A DNA stretch of 64,000 bases from Gemmatimonadota bacterium (GTDB taxonomy: Bacteria; JAAXHH01), in NCBI GenBank assembly GCA_009841265.1, contig VXMB01000007.1:472163-536162 (forward strand), written 5' to 3'. The notes below the pieces were generated by a model that did not search any database, had not been told where the DNA came from, and saw only the letters and a list, made by a program, of their open reading frames with translations. Shown here one piece after another: positions 1-7,888 of the stretch. A program made the position numbers and the translations under genes. Numbering within the stretch: the first letter of the stretch is position 1; each line of letters opens with the position of its first letter.

Positions 1-1
1 C

Positions 2-409
2 TTCGGCAACAGCGTGGAAAGCGCCATGGGGGCGGGCCGCTACCTGCTCTTCTACCTCCTGACCGGCCTGTGCGCCACCATGGTGCACGTGATATCCGAG
101 CCCGATTCCGCCATCCCGATGATCGGCGCCAGCGGGGCGATCGCGGGCATCCTGGGCGCCTACTTCATCCTGTATCCCAAGGCCTACATCAAGACCTTCG
201 TCCTGCTGTTCATCTTCATCCAGATCATCCACGTGCCCGCCATCATCGTACTCGGGATCTGGTTCCTGAGGCAGATCCTGGGCATCGGCAGCGACGGCGT
301 GGCCTGGTACGCCCATATCGGGGGATTCCTCGTCGGAATGGTCCTCGTGCGGCGCTTCCTGCAGCGGCGGCCCCGAACGATTCATATCCGTCCGGGGGGC
401 GAGTGGTGA
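2..409 (+). CDS. Rhomboid family intramembrane serine protease, C-terminal part (5' truncated by window edge)
   Basis: Rhomboids cleave transmembrane substrates inside the membrane with a Ser-His dyad. The visible frame opens with FGNSVE and AMGAGRYL, the conserved segment after the first loop of bacterial rhomboids. It continues with GASGAIAG, which holds the nucleophile Ser in GxSG, and AHIGGFLVG, which holds the catalytic His on the last core helix. At least four hydrophobic segments are present. The frame is open to the window edge, so the true start lies upstream. The GTG at base 14 is inside the conserved region and is not the start. The stop overlaps the GTG of the next gene by four bases, suggesting translational coupling. 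Substrate cannot be told. Confidence 0.93.
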   Translation, partial: FGNSVESAMGAGRYLLFYLLTGLCATMVHVISEPDSAIPMIGASGAIAGILGAYFILYPKAYIKTFVLLFIFIQIIHVPAIIVLGIWFLRQILGIGSDGVAWYAHIGGFLVGMVLVRRFLQRRPRTIHIRPGGEW

Positions 410-1185
410 GCGGACCGGCGGTGGAAACACCCTTTCTCGACACGCTCGGGATTCGCCGGGGAGACGCCGTGGCTATCGTCGGCAGCGGCGGCAAGGCCAC
501 GCTGATGTACCGGCTGGCCGGCGAGGCCGTCGATCGGGGAGACGCCGTCATCACGACGTCCACCACGCATCTGCATCCGCCGACGTCGAAGCAGACGCGC
601 GGGTTCTACGTGACTAGCGAAACGCCGGACTGGCTGGCGCTTGTTCCTCCTGAACTGAAAACGCGCCGACACGTGACCGTCCTGGGCGACCGGCCCCGGC
701 CCGACAAGCTCAAGGGGCTGGACGCGGAGGAATTGGAGAAGTTGCGGGAGGTTTGCGCGCCCGACCTGCTGCTCATGAAGGCCGACGGCGCCCGCGCCCG
801 TCTGTTCAAGGCCCCGGGGGACCACGAGCCCGTGGTGCCGGAGGGTACAACACGGGGCGTGGTCGTCGCCACCGTGAGGGCCGTCGGCATCCCGCTGGAC
901 GAGCGGCAGGTGCACCGGCCGGAGCGCGTGGGCCGTCTGACCGGGTTGGGACAGGACGAACCGGTAACGCCCGAGGTCATTGCCGGCGTCGTGAGTCATC
1001 CCGACGCATACCGGCGGGCCTTTCCGGATTCCGTACCTCTTTCACTGTACCTCTCCTGCGCCGGCGACGGGGAGAGCCGGGACCTGGTCCGGCGAATCGT
1101 CGCGGCCGTACCCGGCTCGGTTTTCGAAGGGATCTACTGCGGGGATATTCAGCGGTCGCGGGCGGTGGTGTTTCGGCTTGCCTGA
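406..1185 (+). CDS. yqeC: YqeC-like selenium-dependent hydroxylase accessory protein
   Basis: This resembles YqeC, an accessory protein linked by genome context to selenium-dependent molybdenum hydroxylases. The N-terminus has GDAVAIVGSGGKATLMYRLA, a P-loop-like segment typical of the family. It is followed by TTTHLHPP-type and LLMKADGARARLFKAP motifs, where the family has the conserved ADGAR segment. I chose the GTG at 406 because homology starts right after it and it overlaps the rhomboid stop (GTGA). A longer upstream extension in this frame only reads through the rhomboid gene. Length is about 259 residues, normal for the family. No molybdenum hydroxylase or selenium gene is in the window, so the role is inferred from family alone. 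Confidence 0.85.
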   Translation: MSGPAVETPFLDTLGIRRGDAVAIVGSGGKATLMYRLAGEAVDRGDAVITTSTTHLHPPTSKQTRGFYVTSETPDWLALVPPELKTRRHVTVLGDRPRPDKLKGLDAEELEKLREVCAPDLLLMKADGARARLFKAPGDHEPVVPEGTTRGVVVATVRAVGIPLDERQVHRPERVGRLTGLGQDEPVTPEVIAGVVSHPDAYRRAFPDSVPLSLYLSCAGDGESRDLVRRIVAAVPGSVFEGIYCGDIQRSRAVVFRLA

Positions 1186-1290
1186 TGTGGGTTGAGGGCC
1201 CCGGCGGAACCGTGTCCCCGCCGACTTGCGCGACCCTGTGCAGCCGTGTCCTCGCCGCCTTGCGCGCCCCGGCGTTCCGCCAAAACCGCG

Positions 1291-1319
1291 TTGACACTCG
1301 ACGCCCGCCGTGGTACTTT
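1291..1319 (+). promoter_or_regulatory. Sigma70-type promoter for the ABC importer operon
   Basis: A consensus -35 TTGACA (1291-1296) is followed after 17 bases by TACTTT (1314-1319). It sits about 90 bases upstream of the binding-protein start, giving a leader of roughly 80 bases. The start is preceded by an AGGA ribosome-binding site. Confidence 0.6.
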
Positions 1320-1409
1320 CTTGCCACGTCCCTGGGCTTTCCGGTTTCGGAGAAACGGAGCGGCGCGGCGAAGGTTACGCAGGATTACCGGTGATTTCTG
1401 AGGAATGCC

Positions 1410-2462
1410 ATGAAGATGGGTATGCGCTTTTCGACATTGGTTCTGTTCACGGCCGTTTCGGCGTGCACGGTCATCCTCGCCTGGGGCTGTGGCGGCGGCG
1501 ATCCGGACCGGCGTGTCGTGACGGTCTATTCGCCCCACGGCAAGCCGATCCTGCCCGAGTTCGAGAAGCTCTTCGAGGCCGCTCATCCCGATGTGGACGT
1601 CCGCTGGCTCGACATGGGCTCGCAGGACGTGCTGGACCGGGTGCGTTCGGAGCGATCCAATCCCCAGGGCGACGTCTGGTGGGGCGCGCCGGCGACCAAT
1701 TTCATCCAGGCCGCCGACGAGGGCCTGCTCAGTCCCTACCGGCCGACCTGGGCGGACGCCCTGCTTCCCGAGTTCAGGGACGAGGAGGACCGGTGGTACG
1801 GCACGGCGCAACTGATTCCGGTCATCGCTTTCAACAGTCTCGAGCTGACGAAGGAGACGGCGCCCGGGGACTGGGACGAACTCCTCGACCCCCGGTGGCG
1901 GGACCTGATCGTGATCCGGTACCCGCTCGCGTCCGGCACAATGCGGACGGTCTACTCGGGGATGATCTGGCGCACGTACCGGGATACCCGGGTCCCCGAC
2001 GCGGGGTATGAGTGGCTTACGCGGCTCGACGCCAACACGAAGGACTACGCCGCCGATCCGAACATGATGTTCCAGAAACTCGCCCGCAAGGAAGGGCTGG
2101 TGTCCATCTGGCTGATGAGCGACATCATGCTGCAGGTGGACCGGTACGGCTATCCCTTCGATTTCGTAGTGCCGAGGAGCGGCGCGCCCGTGTTGACCGA
2201 CGGCATCGCGCTGATCGCCAACGGCAAGAACCTCGACGACGCCCGGCTGTTCTACGAATTCGTCACCAGTGTGGACCACACCGTCCTGCAGGCCACGGAG
2301 TACTACCGGATCCCGACCCGGGGCGATATCCCGAAAGACCGCCTGCCCGCGTGGATGGCCGATCTCTCCGTCGCCCCCTTCGACATCGACTGGAAGGTCT
2401 TCTCCGAACAGTCCAGAACCTGGATGAAGTACTGGGACGACAACATCAAGGACCGGGGATAG
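1410..2462 (+). CDS. ABC transporter substrate-binding lipoprotein (Fe3+/phosphonate-type family)
   Basis: This is the periplasmic binding protein of an ABC importer. It has a short charged N-terminus, a hydrophobic signal segment and a lipobox ending AWGC near residue 27, followed by Gly residues. It is therefore predicted to be a lipid-anchored protein. The mature part begins with VVTVYSPHG and contains the DVWWGAP segment, typical of the extracellular solute-binding family used by FbpA/AfuA iron and 2-aminoethylphosphonate systems. Length (350 residues) fits. The ATPase and fused permease follow directly, so the three form one importer. The ligand cannot be fixed from sequence: ferric iron is the commonest for this architecture, but sugars, phosphonates or polyamines remain possible. 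Confidence 0.88.
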   Translation: MKMGMRFSTLVLFTAVSACTVILAWGCGGGDPDRRVVTVYSPHGKPILPEFEKLFEAAHPDVDVRWLDMGSQDVLDRVRSERSNPQGDVWWGAPATNFIQAADEGLLSPYRPTWADALLPEFRDEEDRWYGTAQLIPVIAFNSLELTKETAPGDWDELLDPRWRDLIVIRYPLASGTMRTVYSGMIWRTYRDTRVPDAGYEWLTRLDANTKDYAADPNMMFQKLARKEGLVSIWLMSDIMLQVDRYGYPFDFVVPRSGAPVLTDGIALIANGKNLDDARLFYEFVTSVDHTVLQATEYYRIPTRGDIPKDRLPAWMADLSVAPFDIDWKVFSEQSRTWMKYWDDNIKDRG

Positions 2463-2490
2463 CTCTTTTCGCCTGCTGTTGCGGCCGGTT

Positions 2491-2548
2491 CTGATCCGCG
2501 GCCCGTTTTGATCTAAGCTTCATACTGATCCGCGCCCTATTCTGATCT
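2491..2548. repeat. Imperfect direct repeat of about 24 bp between binding protein and ATPase genes
   Basis: CTGATCCGCG begins both copies (2491 and 2525), each continuing with a C-rich stretch and ending in TGATCT, 34 bases apart. The second copy ends just before the ATPase ATG, which has no obvious ribosome-binding site of its own. Confidence 0.6.
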
Positions 2549-2554
2549 CCGCCC

Positions 2555-3688
2555 ATGGCCCAGGTCACCCTCAATCGCCTCACCAAGCACTTCGATGACA
2601 CCCCGGTCGTGAAAGGCATCAGCCTGACGGTGGCCGACGGCGAGTTCTTCAGTCTCCTGGGACCGAGCGGTTGCGGCAAGACGACCATCCTCCGCATGAT
2701 CGCCGGGTTCATCTTCCCCACCTCCGGCACCGTGCTCTTCGACGACCAGGACGTCACCCACGTGCCCGCCAACCGGCGAAACACCGGGATGGTATTTCAA
2801 AACTACGCCCTCTTTCCCCACATGACCGTCTTCGAGAACGTGGCCTTCGGCCTGCGCACCCGCAAGGTGGCTGCAACCGAGACCAGGGATCGCGTGGCGC
2901 GGGCCCTCGACCTGGTGGGACTGGCCGGGCTGGAACAGCGTCCCGTGCCTCAGTTGTCCGGTGGACAGCAGCAGCGGGTGGCCCTCGCGCGGGCCGTGGT
3001 CATTGAACCCGACCTGCTGCTGCTCGATGAGCCGCTGTCCAACCTGGACGCCAAGTTGCGGGAAGAAACCCGGGACCAGATCCGGGAGCTGCAGACCAAG
3101 CTGGGCATCACGGCCATCTACGTCACCCACGACCAGGAGGAGGCGCTGGCCGTTTCCGACCGGATCGCGGTCATGGAGGAGGGTGTGTGCCGGCAGCTGG
3201 ACCGCCCCGACGCGATCTACCGCAGGCCGGCCAACCGGTTCGTGGCCGCCTTCATGGGCAACATGAACCTCTGGGAGGGGGTGCTGGATAAGGACGGGGG
3301 CAGGACGGTTTTCCGCCACGCGAGCGGACTGGCCGTCGCCTTGCCCGCACCGGCCGCGTCAACCTCGTCGGCCGATGACTCCGTGCCGCCGGCCGATGAC
3401 ACCTCCGCCCCGGCCGGCACCGCGCCGCCGGCTGATCCCAAAGGCCCCATTCACCTGGCCTTGCATCCCCAGGCCGTACGGTTGACCGACGAGGATACGG
3501 AAGACACGGTGGGCGGCGTCGTGACCACCCGGCGATTCAAGGGCGCGACGGTCGAGTTCACCGTCGATGCCGGCGGCGTCTCCATCCAGGTCGTGGAGAA
3601 CGCGGAAGGCCCCATGGCCGCGCGTCAGCCCGGCGATACGGTGCGCGTCCGCATCCCCGGCGACCAGGCGATCATCCTGAGGGATTGA
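2555..3688 (+). CDS. ABC transporter ATP-binding protein (FbpC/PotA-like)
   Basis: This is the ATPase of the importer. Walker A GPSGCGKTT is near residue 45. The Q-loop, the signature LSGGQQQRVALARA near 138 and Walker B LLLLDEPLSNLD near 157 are all intact, followed by the switch His in YVTHDQEEALA. The C-terminal part (about 240-377) is a TOBE-like domain. It is interrupted by a Pro/Ala/Ser/Asp-rich linker (about residues 265-300) that is longer than usual. The gene lies 92 bases after the binding protein and ends where the permease begins. The ATG at 2555 lacks a clear Shine-Dalgarno sequence. Confidence 0.95.
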   Translation: MAQVTLNRLTKHFDDTPVVKGISLTVADGEFFSLLGPSGCGKTTILRMIAGFIFPTSGTVLFDDQDVTHVPANRRNTGMVFQNYALFPHMTVFENVAFGLRTRKVAATETRDRVARALDLVGLAGLEQRPVPQLSGGQQQRVALARAVVIEPDLLLLDEPLSNLDAKLREETRDQIRELQTKLGITAIYVTHDQEEALAVSDRIAVMEEGVCRQLDRPDAIYRRPANRFVAAFMGNMNLWEGVLDKDGGRTVFRHASGLAVALPAPAASTSSADDSVPPADDTSAPAGTAPPADPKGPIHLALHPQAVRLTDEDTEDTVGGVVTTRRFKGATVEFTVDAGGVSIQVVENAEGPMAARQPGDTVRVRIPGDQAIILRD

Positions 3689-3696
3689 ACCGGACC

Positions 3697-5391
3697 ATGA
3701 ACCTGTACGCATTCCTCCGGCAACCCCGCGCCCTCGTCTTCATCCCCCTGGGATTCATCCTGCTCGGTTACATCGTCTATCCCGCAGCGCTCGTCCTGTG
3801 GGAAAGCCTGTTCCGGGAAGGGCAGTTCGGCTTCGGCAACTACGGGGAGTTCTTCGATCCGGACAGCCCGTCCTACATGGAAGGCCTCTTCAACAGCGTC
3901 ATGGTCTCCGTGGGCAGCGTGCTGCTCTCGGCCCTGATCGGCGTCCCCCTGGCCCTCATCTTCACCCATTACGATTTTCCCGGCCGGTCCGTGTTTTCCG
4001 CGCTGGCCATCCTGCCCATCGTCCTCCCGCCCCTGGTGGGCGTGCTCGCCTTCCTGTTTCTCTACAGCGAAAGCGGCATGGTCCCGCGCCTCATCCAGGC
4101 GGCCCTGGGACTGGAGCGCCCGCCCTTTTCGCTGAACGGGGTGTGGGCCGTGCTGCTCGTGCACGGTTACACCATGTACGTCTTCTTCTACCTCTTCACT
4201 TCGGCGGCGCTCCGGGGCATCGATCCCGCGGTCATGGAAGCGGCCCGCAACCTGGGCGCGTCGTCCTGGTTCAGCTTCCGGACCGTCACCCTGCCCCTGC
4301 TCACGCCCGCCATGGTGGGGGCGACGCTCCTGGTCTTCATGACGTCCATGAACTCCTTCAGCGCACCCTTCATCTTCGCGGGCGGATTCCGCTTCCTGAG
4401 CCTCAACATCTACACGTCCAAACTGAACGGCGATATGGCTATGGCCGTCACGCAGACCGTGGTCCTCTCCGCCTTCTCCATCGCCTTTCTGTTCTGGATG
4501 CGCCGGTACGAGGGGCGGCGGCAGTACGCCATGAGCACCAAGGGTACTGCGAACGTCCGGCGCGAAATCCGGGGACGCTGGGCGCGCCTGCTCACGGGCG
4601 CCGCGGGAATCGCCATGGTGGTGGTGCTCCTGCTGCCCCACCTGACCATCCTCCTGCTGTCCTTCGTCCAGGACGGCACGTGGACCCACCAGATCCTGCC
4701 CCAGGTCTATACTTCGGACAACTACGGCCGCCTCTTCCAGGATTCCACCTTCTGGGAACCGATCCGGAACAGCCTGAACATGGCGGTGGTTTCCACGGCG
4801 GCCGACGTGGCGATCGGCGTCACCGCGGCCTACCTGGTCGTCAAGGGCACGTTCCGGGGCCGCAAGCTGCTCGATGCACTCGTGATGGTGCCCTGGGCCC
4901 TGCCCGGCACGGTGGTGGCCATCAACCTGATCGTCGCCTTCAGCCAGGGCACGCCCTTCAGCTTCGGACAGGTGCTGGTGGGTTCCTTCTGGCTCTTGCC
5001 CATCGCGTACTTCGTCCGCCACCTGCCTATCGTGTTCCGGGCGTCCTCGGCGGCCTTCAGGCAGCTGGACGACTCCCTGGAGGAGGCGGCGCGCAACCTG
5101 GGCGCGGGGTGGTTCTACGCCTTCCGCCGGGTTACGCTGCCCCTCATCGGTCCGGGCGTGCTCGCCGGCACGCTGCTGGCCTTCGTCACCGCCCTGGGTG
5201 AATTCGTGGCCTCCATCCTGCTCTACGTCTACGACAACCGGCCCATCGCCATGGAGATCCTGTCCCACCTGCGCCAGTTCAACATCGGCAGCGCCGCGGC
5301 CTACGCCGTCCTGCTCCTGCTCCTCGTGTCCGTCGTGCTGCTGGGCTCCAACTACTTCTCCCGCGGCACGGCGCAGCGCAGCCTGTCATAG
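3697..5391 (+). CDS. ABC transporter permease, two fused BPD_transp_1 domains (FbpB-like)
   Basis: This is the membrane subunit of the importer, in the one-chain FbpB/AfuB layout. About 12 hydrophobic segments form two homologous halves. Each half has the cytoplasmic EAA loop that docks to the ATPase: EAARNLGASSWFSF near residue 180 and EEAARNLGAGWFYAF near 462. Length of about 564 residues is usual. I chose ATG 3697. A TTG at 3685 would overlap the ATPase stop and add four residues. A fused permease favours an iron-type importer, but substrate remains inferred. Confidence 0.92.
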   Translation: MNLYAFLRQPRALVFIPLGFILLGYIVYPAALVLWESLFREGQFGFGNYGEFFDPDSPSYMEGLFNSVMVSVGSVLLSALIGVPLALIFTHYDFPGRSVFSALAILPIVLPPLVGVLAFLFLYSESGMVPRLIQAALGLERPPFSLNGVWAVLLVHGYTMYVFFYLFTSAALRGIDPAVMEAARNLGASSWFSFRTVTLPLLTPAMVGATLLVFMTSMNSFSAPFIFAGGFRFLSLNIYTSKLNGDMAMAVTQTVVLSAFSIAFLFWMRRYEGRRQYAMSTKGTANVRREIRGRWARLLTGAAGIAMVVVLLLPHLTILLLSFVQDGTWTHQILPQVYTSDNYGRLFQDSTFWEPIRNSLNMAVVSTAADVAIGVTAAYLVVKGTFRGRKLLDALVMVPWALPGTVVAINLIVAFSQGTPFSFGQVLVGSFWLLPIAYFVRHLPIVFRASSAAFRQLDDSLEEAARNLGAGWFYAFRRVTLPLIGPGVLAGTLLAFVTALGEFVASILLYVYDNRPIAMEILSHLRQFNIGSAAAYAVLLLLLVSVVLLGSNYFSRGTAQRSLS

Positions 5392-5447
5392 ACCCACGGA
5401 TGCAAGCGTCTCCCTCCACCCAGGCCACACGGAGTCATACGTAACCC

Positions 5448-6590
5448 GTGCTCAAGCGTTCCGACTACTTCCTCTTCACAGCCGCTTTCGTCATGGACTT
5501 CTGCACAGGCCTGGTGTCCTTCGCCGTGCCCCTCCGGGCCCTCGACCTGGGCGCATCCGTGGTGGAACTCGGGTTCATAGGCACGGCGGGCTCCCTCAGC
5601 TTCACCCTGGCCTGCACCTTCACGGGCAAACTGGCCGACCGCTTCGACCGGCGCCGGATCCTGGCCATCGCCGCCGGGTTGACCGCGCTGGTGTTCGGCA
5701 TGCTCTTCCTGGCGGTGAACTACTGGATGCTGCTCGCGGGCACGGCCATGGGATGGGGGCTGCTGGCCCTCTTCTGGCCGTCGGTGCAGGCGATGCTGGC
5801 CGAGGGCCGTAGCCGGACCCAGCTGGTCAAGACCCTCGGCACGTTCAACATGTTCTGGACCATGGGATTCATGCTGGGCCCGTTGGCGGGGGGCTATCTC
5901 TACCTCGTGGGTCCATCCGTGCCCTTTGCCACCGGCACGATCGGCATGGTCCTGCTTACGCTGGCGATCGCCTTTCTGCGCTTCCGGTCCGCCACAACGC
6001 AGGATGAGGATCCGGTAGAGGAGGCACAGGGACACTCGCGCGAGGACACGGCGCGCTTCCGCTGGATCGCCTGGACGGCCAATTTCACGGCATTCTTCAT
6101 GATCGGCATGCTCAACAACCAGTTCCCCAAGCTCGCCACCGAGCTCCTCATCCGGCCCGATACGCTCGGTATACTGCTCGCCATCCCGCGGCTTCTGCAG
6201 ATGACGGTCTTCCTCATCGCGCGGTACACGACCTGGTGGCAGTTCCGCCTCAGGCCCCTCGTCATTCCCCAGATTGCCGCCGTAGCCGGCATGATCGTCG
6301 TCGCGACGCAGGATGCCACCGTGGTGCTGGCCTTCGCCTTCGGAACCGTCGGGTTGCTGGTCGGCGCCGCCTTTTCGGCCAGCCAGTTCTATTCCTTCTT
6401 CCAGGAGGAACGAAAGGGGGAAAAGGGCGCGCGCAACGAGATGATCGTCGGCATGGGCATGGTTTCGGGACCCCTGGTCGGAGGCCTGCTGGCGCAGCTC
6501 ATCGGACTGCGCATGCCCTACGTGCTTTGCTGCATCGTGCTGATCGCGGGAATGATCGTCGAATACCGGTGGTACCGGAAGCGGGATTAG
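5448..6590 (+). CDS. MFS family transporter
   Basis: A 380-residue protein with about 12 hydrophobic helices. The loop between helices 2 and 3 carries the major facilitator signature GKLADRFDRRRIL (about residues 62-74). A charged central loop follows helix 6. The start is GTG 5448. It lies 56 bases after the ABC permease on the same strand and may be co-transcribed with the importer. Possible roles are export of a siderophore-like ligand or uptake of a related compound, but the substrate is not determinable. Confidence 0.88.
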   Translation: MLKRSDYFLFTAAFVMDFCTGLVSFAVPLRALDLGASVVELGFIGTAGSLSFTLACTFTGKLADRFDRRRILAIAAGLTALVFGMLFLAVNYWMLLAGTAMGWGLLALFWPSVQAMLAEGRSRTQLVKTLGTFNMFWTMGFMLGPLAGGYLYLVGPSVPFATGTIGMVLLTLAIAFLRFRSATTQDEDPVEEAQGHSREDTARFRWIAWTANFTAFFMIGMLNNQFPKLATELLIRPDTLGILLAIPRLLQMTVFLIARYTTWWQFRLRPLVIPQIAAVAGMIVVATQDATVVLAFAFGTVGLLVGAAFSASQFYSFFQEERKGEKGARNEMIVGMGMVSGPLVGGLLAQLIGLRMPYVLCCIVLIAGMIVEYRWYRKRD

Positions 6591-6595
6591 GGATC

Positions 6596-6630
6596 GGGAT
6601 CAGGGGCTTGGGATCAGGGGCTTGGGATTG
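6596..6630. repeat. Tandem 14-bp repeat after the MFS gene
   Basis: GGGATCAGGGGCTT occurs twice in tandem (6596-6609 and 6610-6623), followed by a partial third copy GGGATTG. It starts six bases after the MFS stop. Confidence 0.75.
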
Positions 6631-6743
6631 TTCGAACGCAGCAATCACGATCCCTGAAAATAAAATGCCGAGATGTCTTCGCTCAAATCTGACTAATCCG
6701 TAAACAGTCCGATTTACCGCATTCAACCGATGCAGGAGACGCC

Positions 6744-7283
6744 GTGTCCTATTATCCCATAGATACCCACGCCACGGTCCGCGAATTCGAAGCCGCGGGC
6801 ATCGAGACGAGGCAGGCGGAAGCCATCGTCAAGGCGATGACGTGGAGCCGGAACGACCTGGTGACGAAGACAGATCTCGCGGGATTCGCGAAGAAAGAGG
6901 ATCTGGAGGAACTTAAATCTCGTTTGGATGCACTAAGCGCGAAGATGGAGCGATTCGCAACGAAGGCCTATCTTGAAAAGTTCGCGACGAAGGAGGACCT
7001 GGAGCGATTTGCGTCGAAGGAAGACCTGGAGCGATTCGCCACGAAGGAGGATCTGGAGGAACTTAAATCGCGTGTTGATTCCTTAAGTGCGAAGATGGAG
7101 CTTTTCGTGACAAAGGAAGAATCGAAGCGATTCGCCACGAAGGAGGATCTAGTTGTTTTAAGGGCCGAGATGGCCGCGATGAAATCGGACCTTGAGAAGC
7201 AGATCAGCAGCGCCGTCAACAAGATGATGATATGTATGATCAGCATGTCCGCGCTGATAGTGGGTTTGATGAAATACCTTTGA
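6744..7283 (+). CDS. DUF1640-like coiled-coil protein with C-terminal membrane anchor
   Basis: The first 45 residues (PIDTHATVREFEAAGIETRQAE) match the N-terminal pattern of DUF1640/CCDC90-type proteins. Residues 45-155 are a long charged coiled coil built from near-identical nine-residue units such as FATKEDLER. A larger internal duplication repeats EDLEELKSR...LSAKME at about residues 51-70 and 101-120. A hydrophobic segment (about 161-179) ends the protein, predicting a tail-anchored membrane protein. The start is GTG 6744 behind a GGAGAC ribosome-binding site. Function in bacteria is unknown. It may relate in style to the small anchored coiled-coil proteins at 59.2-60.1 kb. Confidence 0.75.
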   Translation: MSYYPIDTHATVREFEAAGIETRQAEAIVKAMTWSRNDLVTKTDLAGFAKKEDLEELKSRLDALSAKMERFATKAYLEKFATKEDLERFASKEDLERFATKEDLEELKSRVDSLSAKMELFVTKEESKRFATKEDLVVLRAEMAAMKSDLEKQISSAVNKMMICMISMSALIVGLMKYL

Positions 7284-7326
7284 CCACCCACGAGCACCTA
7301 GGCGTAGAACGACGGTAAAACGCCTG

Positions 7327-7782
7327 TTACCCTTCGGCGATCCGCTTGATCTCGTCCAGCCCTTTGGGCCAGGTCTCGTTGAAGTACTCCACGTAGTCGT
7401 TAAAGGTGTCCGTTTCAACGGTCAGGTGGGTGCCGCCTTCCACGTCCTTCAGCGTGTAGTTCTCGAACGCCGGCGTCCATGATTTCACTTCGTCGCTATC
7501 CGTATCCTCCACGCCATTGACAATATACCCGAGATGCCGTATGGACATGAACTCGTGGGGTCGGTTTGCGTCGATCATGCTGATCATTCCGTCGTTGCCC
7601 GCATTCAGGAACCGTATTTCACTGCCTTCGCTCCAGTCCCCGACAAAGTAGGACCCCTCGGCGAACAGGCTCGTCCACTTCCGAAACGATTCGTCCTCGA
7701 ACAGGGCCTGCCACACCCGTTCCCTCGAAGCGTTTACCGTAATCGAGTAGCTGAGTTTCTCGGTGGCGTTTTGTTCTGACAT
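7327..7782 (-). CDS. SRPBCC/AHSA1-domain protein
   Basis: A 151-residue single-domain protein of the START/AHSA1 fold, a hydrophobic-pocket family. Typical features are SYSITVNASRERVWQAL at the N-terminus, SFRKWTS, a WSEGSEIRF strand, and a final helix WPKGLDEIKRIAE. ATG 7782 is preceded by a strong GGAG site. Upstream codons in frame lack family similarity. It is downstream of gltX on the same strand with a 106-base gap. Ligand and role are unknown. Confidence 0.85.
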   Translation of the reverse strand: MSEQNATEKLSYSITVNASRERVWQALFEDESFRKWTSLFAEGSYFVGDWSEGSEIRFLNAGNDGMISMIDANRPHEFMSIRHLGYIVNGVEDTDSDEVKSWTPAFENYTLKDVEGGTHLTVETDTFNDYVEYFNETWPKGLDEIKRIAEG

Positions 7783-7888
7783 TGCTCTACTCCTTCTCCA
7801 AGTCTGTTTTCTCTCCGGTTTTTTTACCCTTTTACTTTCCAAGTTTGGTTTCGTCAACTTCTTCACGCTTCGTCTTGCGTCATGGGCA

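Noticed and set aside
1320-1409. TPP or other riboswitch in the importer leader
   Set aside because: Only a short hairpin (GTTTCGGAGAAAC) is visible; no conserved riboswitch core was found.
3625-5268. A 547-codon minus-strand frame opposite the ABC permease
   Set aside because: Translation is His/Glu/Gly-rich with no known motif, typical of a shadow of a GC-rich membrane gene; the plus-strand permease has EAA loops.
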